Origin: Amaranthus tricolor
Lineage: Eukaryota > Streptophyta > Magnoliopsida > Caryophyllales > Amaranthaceae
DNA length: 64,000 bases
Direction: 5' to 3'
NCBI RefSeq assembly: GCF_026212465.1
Contig: NC_080050.1
Span: 31,295,070-31,359,069, forward strand
Numbering within the stretch: position 1 is the stretch's first letter; every line of letters begins with the position of its first letter. Below are positions 57,301 to 64,000 of the stretch, one piece after another. The notes beneath the pieces are model-generated. The model saw only the letters and a program-made list of their open reading frames with translations, was not told where the DNA came from and ran no database searches. Position numbers and translations under genes: made by a program.

Positions 57301-60300
57301 TGTTTGAACCCACAATGTAGCTCGAACATCAGAGTTAGTAACGTTATTACCATATATCCGGACAATAGCAGTAACCTCGTAAGCCAACTTTCGCTGAACT
57401 CTAGGAGTGATATCTTGCTGAATTCCGTTCCAAAATTGAGTTCGCTCTGTTGCTGCTGCGAAAAACTTACCAGATTTTGGTGTAATTTTCCCGTCTGCCA
57501 TAGAGTCATGTAACACAATTTTGCATCCCCTTCCTGACCAATTATTAACACCATCTTCAAATGTCGGGTTTAAAATTATATTCTCGTCACCACCATCCGC
57601 ACATCTGCTTGTCGTCTGTTGAACAATCAAAGCAAATAAAAAAAAATACTCACCAAGCATCATAAAAGTGCTTCATAGTTAAAATATAAAGTTACCCGAC
57701 ACATTTTTTCGTTTAAGCGGGAAATTTTGACTGATTTTATAAGCAGATCAATCCCCGGATTAGGCCCTTCAAAATAGAGCACAGCATGATTAGGAATTGT
57801 TGCGAGCGTAAAAGTTCCTTCTAAGGTCTCCCAATGTTCATTTGAGACCGAAATCCTGAGCATTAACAGTTCATATATCAATTTCTCCGAGATTATATAG
57901 AATAAAACTTGATAAGGAATAACCAATTACCTTCCAATGGACAAATACTCGGTGTTATCTGAACCATCATACTCCGATTTCAATGTGGCTTGAAGTTCAC
58001 AAGCTTTGGGAGTTCCCAACACTGCGACTTGTGCGGAAAGTTTATACGTAAAACCCAAACAGACAAGGCTTGTTATATCTTGTTCCAAGCCTTGCCAATG
58101 CTGCTTCCTGTCCGTAACTTTGGCATAACCACCACTTAATTTTTCTGACACTCCTTTAGCACTTACGGACTCAGCTGAAACGATTGAGACGTCACATTTG
58201 TTGGGGTGCCACATATTCGGACCTTGTAAGAAGTCGTGATTCCATATAATGTTTTCATGGAAGTCGGTTCTTGTATCATCCGTGTTTCCATTCGCCTTAA
58301 ATCACCAATTTACATAAATAATCCCAATCAGACGCAACTTTAGTTTTGAACCATCATATATCAATTATTGTTTTAGTAATGTCTATCTCCATTCTCCACC
58401 ATATAATGGTAAAGTTTACCTCCATATAACATGAGCAAATTATAGAAAACATCAAATAAACACAAACGTCAAAGTAGTGATGATTAGCAACTTCAGACGT
58501 CTCAAAGACTTCGAACGTTCCAGTGAGCTTCATGAATCATAGATATATAATACTAAACCTAGGTTAATTACTCGGACTCTTCATTTTGCTTCACGTACCC
58601 GTATTTGATCCTTGATGCTTGGACATTGGTATAACACTAAGACACTTCATTTTAGGCGTAAAATTGAATATTTAGACGTATCCGACACTTGGACACGTAC
58701 CAATATCCGACATCAGCACCCAAGTCCAAGTAACACAATTATTAAACGCAAATAGAAGAGACTGACTAAAAAATATTATTGTGAGGATTATTTTTCACTA
58801 TTAATTTTGGACAACTAAACCATAGTAACTCATACAAACCTAGCACATGTAATTATAATAAGATTCGAAGTTTCAATTTCATTCACTATCTTTGTTATTG
58901 GTCGAAATAAAATCTTATTAAGGGAAGCTGAATCATATAATCAATAACTTTCCATGTCGATGAATAATCTAGGTGATATTCCATATAATAAAAAGTAAAC
59001 AAGATGACTTCACGTACCATGGGGCTGGACCTAGAAATGATTACAGACTTGATGAGTAAGTCTACACCAGGATGAGGTCCCTCAAGATAGAACACAACAC
59101 GATCAGGAATTTCGGAAAGTGTAAAAGTGCCTGTTAAAGTCTCCCATTTTCTCTCTGAAACCGAAATCCTGTGCCAGTCGCCAGAAGAAAATCAGCGTGT
59201 TTCTAGTAATTAAACAGAACAAATTCAGAATACATATAAGATAAGCAACCCACCTTCCAATACACAAATAATTGGTGTCGGAACTTTTCGATTCTAATTT
59301 CAGTGTGGCTTGAACGTTCAAAGGTTTATGATCTCCAGACACACCCACACAAGCAGTAACACTATAAGTTGTCCCGAGAACAACTCGATTAGTTATATCT
59401 TGCTCCAATCCTTGCCAACATTCTTTCCGATTTGTTACTCTAGCATAAGTGTCTCCCATCCCTTCAATTTCTCCAAACTGAGGCGATACTAGCGATGCCT
59501 TACAGCTATTGGGGTGCCATGAGTGCATGCCCTCGGCAAAGTCATGGCTAAATACAATATTTTCGACAATATTACTGCTTGTACTACCACTATTTCCTTG
59601 CCCTTTCTGCAATGATAATGTGTGAAAGTCTCTAAGTCTCGAGAGACAAGTCATAATTCTCAATACGAACATTTGGAAAGGGAATATCTTAGTCACAAAT
59701 TCTCAAATAAAACTGTCTCATGGTTAGACCATCACATTTGGGTTGGCCCAATGTACACTTACTGTCTTAAAGTGATATTTATATAACCTTATAGTCATCA
59801 CCCACAATTTTAAGTGCTCATTCATAACCTTAAAGTAATCAAATATAGAAATGAACTAACTATAGGAGATCGTCTTATCTTGAGACGGTTTCATAAAAGA
59901 CTTGATCTTCTTATTAGGATATAAATATACATGCCTTTTGCAAATGACTTAACATCATTGCACCAAAAAGAGAGAAAATATAAAGCCTTATGTGCACCAT
60001 AGCTACATTATCTAGTTGCTTCTAAATCATAGTAATTTCCAAAAGGAAATGTGAGAACCGAGGAGATCGTATAAGTAACTCAAAAGTTATGGCATGATTC
60101 CGCCACTATTTTTCTTCTAAATTCGAAAAACAGTTCATTACTTCAATGTCATTACCAAAATTTAGGTATGCTCATGCTAGTTATATTTGGTCACTAATGC
60201 CATTAAAATGTTTCTATGAAGGAAAAGCCATGATGATTGAAAAGAGTTGCAAACATATATACAATCACCAAGTTTATTGTATTGAGAAGTCTAGCAATAC

Positions 60301-60805
60301 CCACACCTAAAATGTGGAAAGTAATATACAATGATGTCCAAATGACTCCGAATTTTAAATGCAAACAGCACTTTCTAAGCCTAATCAAAAGCCAACAAAA
60401 GTTAACACTGAAAAAAAGGCATTACAAGCAAAAGATTGAAACCTCTACAAAATTTCAAATTGTAAAAGTTGCATAAAATCAAAAAAAAAATAAAAAAAAA
60501 TGATGTCTTTGTTAGCAACTACCTATTATTTATTTTGGTTCACGTATCCGACCCATATTACAATGAACAAGTGTGCATTTACGGCAAAGTTGTAGATGAT
60601 GTGTGCAATCAAAGTTCAATCCGAAACTAACATTTATCTTCTCACTAACAAGGTAAGGTTGCATATTTTCGAGTTTTAAACCCGTGGGAGCAAATTTTTG
60701 GCATTGGGGTAATTAAATAAAAAACAAAAACCCCAGAAAATTAGACACAAATGCAGATAAAAATACCTGATCAAATCCAATTTTGCTACTCTGTGGGTTT
60801 TCCAT
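54354..60805 (-). CDS. XYN1: Endo-1,4-beta-xylanase (GH10) with four CBM22 modules
   Basis: Nine exons: 60805-60767, 59606-59254, 59168-59018, 58295-57931, 57855-57696, 57615-57266, 56946-56769, 56386-55850 and 55460-54354. They total 3240 nt and encode 1079 residues. After MENPQSSKIGFDQ come four CBM22 (CBM4_9-like) modules at about 14-181, 182-356, 357-532 and 533-711. Modules 1 and 2 share WQGLEQDIT and RISVSxxxWETLxGTFTL; module 3 has FWNGIQQDIT and module 4 NWMGPAQMIT. The GH10 domain (712-1079) has the acid/base Glu in HYDVNNEMLHG (about 856) and the nucleophile Glu in LPLWFTELDVSS (about 957), so it should be active on wall xylan. It resembles Arabidopsis XYN1, linked to secondary-wall xylan remodelling. 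No hydrophobic signal peptide is seen; an upstream leader exon is possible because an AG lies 14 bases before the ATG. One intron holds a hAT MITE. Confidence 0.95.
55555..55737. mobile_element. hAT-type MITE family B, copy 3
   Basis: 183 bp with left end TAGAGGTGTTCAAAACAGAC and right end TGAACACTA, which has lost three bases relative to TGAACACCTCTA. The flanks GGTGTGCA (55547-55554) and GGTGTACA (55738-55745) are an 8-bp duplication with one mismatch. It lies in the intron between xylanase CBM module 4 and the GH10 exon. Confidence 0.85.
57050..57170. repeat. 'gagacggtctc' mini-element in a xylanase intron
   Basis: GAGAGACCGTATCTCTGAGA and GAGATGGTCTCTCACAATAA bracket a GGGCTGACGCAATTAG core. 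It belongs to the loose group clustered at 12040-12570. Confidence 0.5.
58567..58735. mobile_element. MITE family A, copy 3
   Basis: ATTACTCGGACTCTTCATTT to CCAAGTCCAAGTAACAC, in the same orientation as 2341-2513. It lies in the xylanase intron between modules 1 and 2. Confidence 0.75.
59695..59905. repeat. Mini-element with 'CTTAAAGTGAT..TTATA' words, xylanase intron 1
   Basis: AAACTGTCTCATGGTTAGAC at one end and TCGTCTTATCTTGAGACGGT at the other are inverted GTCTC/GAGAC words. The interior (TAACCTTAAAGTAATC, TTTTAAGTGCTCA) recurs near 61386-61660, 12600-12680 and 7690-7870. Confidence 0.5.
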
Positions 60806-60999
60806 ATTCCCTTTTGATCCCTATCAAACACCCAAAATCATAAACCCATAAAAAATCAAAATTCATCATTGTCGAAATATATAGTAGTAAATTTCTTGAT
60901 AAAAATTGACAAAAAGAAAAAAGTATGAATACAAACCAGTTGAGGTTTGAATTTAAAGTTCTGAAATCGACGTGGGTAGCACAAAGATTTGAACTTTCT

Positions 61000-63140
61000 C
61001 ATTTATAGAAAGATTAAAAACAGGAAAATTGTAAATTAAGAGACGATCATAACTAATTTGCAAGTAAAGTTTACAAAAACGGATGGACCAACCATTCCCA
61101 TTCCCATTTCCAATCTTTCAATCAAATCAAACCCTTTTTCTCTCTTATTTATTGTGGGTTTCTTTATTTGTTCGCTGACTGTCGGAAATCCCTCAACAAT
61201 GGTGGAGATCTAATATCTTATTTAGATTTATTTTTGTATTTAATGGTGGGAAGGAGAAATAGTGTATAGTCTATAGTAGGAGTAATCCTTAGTTTTGCTT
61301 AGAAAGGTTTTATGCTTGAATTGAAATGGAAGTTGTGTTTCCCACTTCAACTTAAGTATAATTGTACTTAGCTTTTTCTAATTAGGAATTGAGCTCGTCT
61401 TAGTATGAGACCGTTTCATCATAAGATGTGTTCATAGTTTATTTCTTTAATTATTTACTTTAAGATTATAATTAATTATTTTAAAGTTATTAGTAATTAT
61501 TTGAAGACTATAAATAATTATTATATTAAAATTATAAGTATCACTTTAACGTTATGACTTATACGTGTTCATTTTAAGACAAAAAATATATATTTGATTA
61601 GCCTAATAGAAACGGTCAAGATCGTCTCATTTAAAAATTAGTATTACGAATTAGGGTAGTAAAGTACTAATTTATTTTAGTTGTAGTTACTAGATATGAT
61701 ATTCTTTTCTTCAATCACAAGTGAAGTGATTGTAATTTTGCTCAAAATAAGTAATTTAAGATTTTTTGGATTATTTAATATTATAATTCTCATTTTGGGA
61801 TCACATAAAATCAGAATTAAGTGAAAAAACAAAATAATAGAATCGATGATCGATGATAGTTTTACTGGTTCATTAGCATCTAAAGAGTCTTATTTTGTAT
61901 ACAAAATGTGAAACTTTAAACTATTAACATTGGACGAATCTATTAAAGACAGTTTTGTAATATTGACAATATTGTAGATGAAAGTAGCCAGTCACAAGTA
62001 TAATCACAATTTGATAGTCCATTTAAAAAACCTTTACGGGTTTTACCCATTGAGTTAAACCCGACCGAATCCGTTTAACAGTGTAAATGAAACTTATACT
62101 ATTCATAAGTTATGACCTATGCTGAATCTGAGCTTGAATTAGCATGTTATGTTTTGCTGACATATTAATTGACAGTGTCCAGTCCCAGCAGCCTACACTA
62201 CATCTAATTCTACCAGATTACTGCCTCTTTATATAATCCATTAACGTAACAAATTTAATCAAGTCTGTGTCTGTCGTCATATACAACACAACTTCATTCT
62301 GCTACACGTTTCCCAGTTCGCCCATCATTCAGCTCTTGCTTCCATCATATTTTAGTCGGTCTTATCAAATCTATTAATTTTACTTTTTTTATCCAATTAG
62401 AGTTAAAGTAAAGAGGAATTGAAATTTTTTTTAAGAAAAAAAAATATTAATAATAAAAAAAGAGATAACAAATTGTATGGATAAAATTTTAAAAAAAAGT
62501 TAAAATATATAAATAAGATTAAAAGAAAGTAATAGATCATTAACTTATTATTCAAAAATTAAAATGATGCAAAATAAGTAAAACGACCAAGACAATAGTT
62601 GATGGAAATTAAGCGGGATGAAAAAAGTATGTTTAATTATAGTTTATAACTCATATTCTTTTTTTAATTTTCATATATAAAAGTATAACTTATTTTTTAA
62701 TCTTCACAAACAAAAATTTACTTTTATTTTTTTTATTTTCTCACCAAATATTTATACTATATGGTAAATTTAATAGGACATGTACTTCACATACTTTGCG
62801 AGTTTTCATTCAATTTTTCACACCTGCCCGTCTATCTGACATCCCTTCTACCAAGAACTATGTCCAACTAATCTTCAAATTAGTGCTAAAACACACACAA
62901 CTAATGGCCATTACTAAAAATAGTAATGACACTTTAGTTTACAACATAGATAGTTATAAACATGTGGAATATATTTTAGATAAATTATTTTTTAGGCCTA
63001 AATTCAAAAAAAATATAAAATAAATATGATCTAAAAATTTATAGTGTAATTTTGCCCGACTTATGATCGTAGAAACTCTATTAATTAATCATTAATAATT
63101 CAAATTCTATACAAAGGAATTAAGAGAAAATTGAGAGAAT
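61000..63140. other. Intergenic between xylanase 5' flank and EPFL2 3' end
   Basis: It probably contains the xylanase promoter (about 61000-61300) and a GAGACCGTTTC/AAGATCGTCTC-bounded repeat at about 61386-61660 related to the one at 59695. No gene is recognised. Confidence 0.5.
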
Positions 63141-63144
63141 TGAA

Positions 63145-63851
63145 TCAAGGATTAAAAATAGAGTGACCACATTTGCATTTCCAACTCATGGGCTTATAAT
63201 TAGACAAGCTATCTCCTCTTGAATAAGCAATTGTAGGTCTTGAATGCATAAAATGGCTTCTTGGGAAACCTTGTTGAGGCACAATTGGTACTTGAATTGC
63301 TTCACAATGCCCACAATTGTTGCACCTTCCTTCACATCTTGGTGGTCTTGACCCTATTAATGCTCTTTCTATCAATTTTTCTTCTTGTTCCTGAATATTT
63401 CAAAACCATTATTAGCTTACCTTACCACAATACAACATTTCATTACTCGGATGCCACTTAGGCAAGATCTGACCTAGTCAAAATTAGAAAAGTAAAAAAA
63501 TATTTTCAATTGACCTTAGATCATAAACATAATTTACAATTGCAAATTGTTAGAAAATAACCAAATGTGATTTCATATTGACATATAAGTTTAATGGATT
63601 ATTTTTATTAGTACCGTTAATTTTAGGATAGAACCTCGTAAGATTTGCATGTAATTAACTATTTTCTAATTTGGGTTTTATTTACATATCCAATAACAAA
63701 TTTATCACAAACCAACCATTCTTTTGGCTTCATTAAGCATGGACATATCTTAGCTTATTACAACAATGCCCACAATTTTTTTGGTCAAATTGATGGAAAA
63801 AGGTTGATATTTTTACCTTTGTAGCATCAGTTTGTGGGAGAATTGGCAATC
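63145..63851 (-). CDS. EPFL2: EPFL2-type secreted cysteine-rich peptide, 5' part off window
   Basis: Two exons are visible: a 35-base exon at 63851-63817 and the terminal exon 63390-63145 (81 codons plus TGA). The junction is phase 0 and the small exon begins with two bases of a split codon, so at least one exon (signal peptide) lies right of the window. The mature region reads IERALIGSRPPRCEGRCNNC, then GHCEAIQVP, a variable loop, and NYKPMSWKCKCGHSIFNP. The six cysteines seen, the GSRPPRC start and the KPMSWKCKCG end match the EPF/EPFL family. GHCEAIQVP and NYKPMSWKCKCG are specific to EPFL2. EPFL2 peptides are secreted ligands of ERECTA-family receptor kinases and shape leaf margins, ovule spacing and shoot tissues. 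That role is from family knowledge. Confidence 0.92.
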
Positions 63852-64000
63852 CTGATACATAAAACATAAAGAATTTGAAATTTCATATGAGAAATAGAAC
63901 TAATGACAAGATTTAAATGCATTAATACACCCATCATCAAGCCAATATCTCGTTCGAAAACAGGGTTCATACAAGAAAAAGGTAACGCACAATTCATATC

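Noticed and set aside
1..64000. CRISPR arrays, bacterial operons, viral genes or a biosynthetic cluster
   Set aside because: No regular spacer array, no Shine-Dalgarno operon, no capsid or replicase homology and no set of pathway-linked enzymes was seen.

Overview
This is 64 kb of nuclear DNA from a flowering plant, most likely a eudicot. The genes have many introns with GT/AG junctions, the spacers are AT-rich, plant-specific families are present (GRF, EPFL, R2R3-MYB, a GH10 xylanase with CBM22 modules), and small DNA transposons are everywhere. A core Caryophyllales (Amaranthaceae-like) source is possible from the style of the repeats, but that is a guess. There is no bacterial, organellar or viral sequence, no CRISPR array and no rRNA or convincing tRNA gene. 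All gene models were built by hand from splice sites and reading-frame continuity. Exon lengths close in frame in every complete model.

Layout. 84-3165 (-): bHLH transcription factor, last exon off the left edge, with a probable 1.6-kb leader intron. 4.8-9.9 kb: non-coding, repeat-rich. 9998-11778 (-): hnRNP-like protein with two RRMs. 12-19.5 kb: non-coding, with MITEs and a Harbinger element (14898-16564) carrying a transposase remnant. 19725-23607 (+): growth-regulating factor with an intact miR396 site and a short upstream ORF. 26445-29270 (-): small plant membrane protein of unknown function with a complete TRIM retrotransposon in its first intron. 34401-36638 (-): R2R3-MYB of the MYB36/RAX group. 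37973-50801 (-): branched-chain amino acid aminotransferase of the mitochondrial type, ten exons over 12.8 kb. 54354-60805 (-): endo-1,4-beta-xylanase with four CBM22 modules. 63145-63851 (-): EPFL2-type secreted peptide, first exon(s) off the right edge.

The genes do not form a cluster or pathway. Several act in growth and development (bHLH, GRF, MYB, EPFL2, xylanase) and one in primary metabolism (BCAT). Only the GRF gene lies on the plus strand. The density of small mobile elements is the most striking feature. At least six MITE or hAT families, a TRIM, a solo LTR, two SINE-like copies and two long fold-back elements can be delimited, many with exact or near-exact target-site duplications, and several are nested. 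I found no undescribed functional system. The items most worth a second look are the xylanase module/exon architecture, the duplicated donor-like sequences and hairpin in the MYB intron, the GRF upstream ORF, the uncharacterised membrane protein and the nested elements in the BCAT introns.
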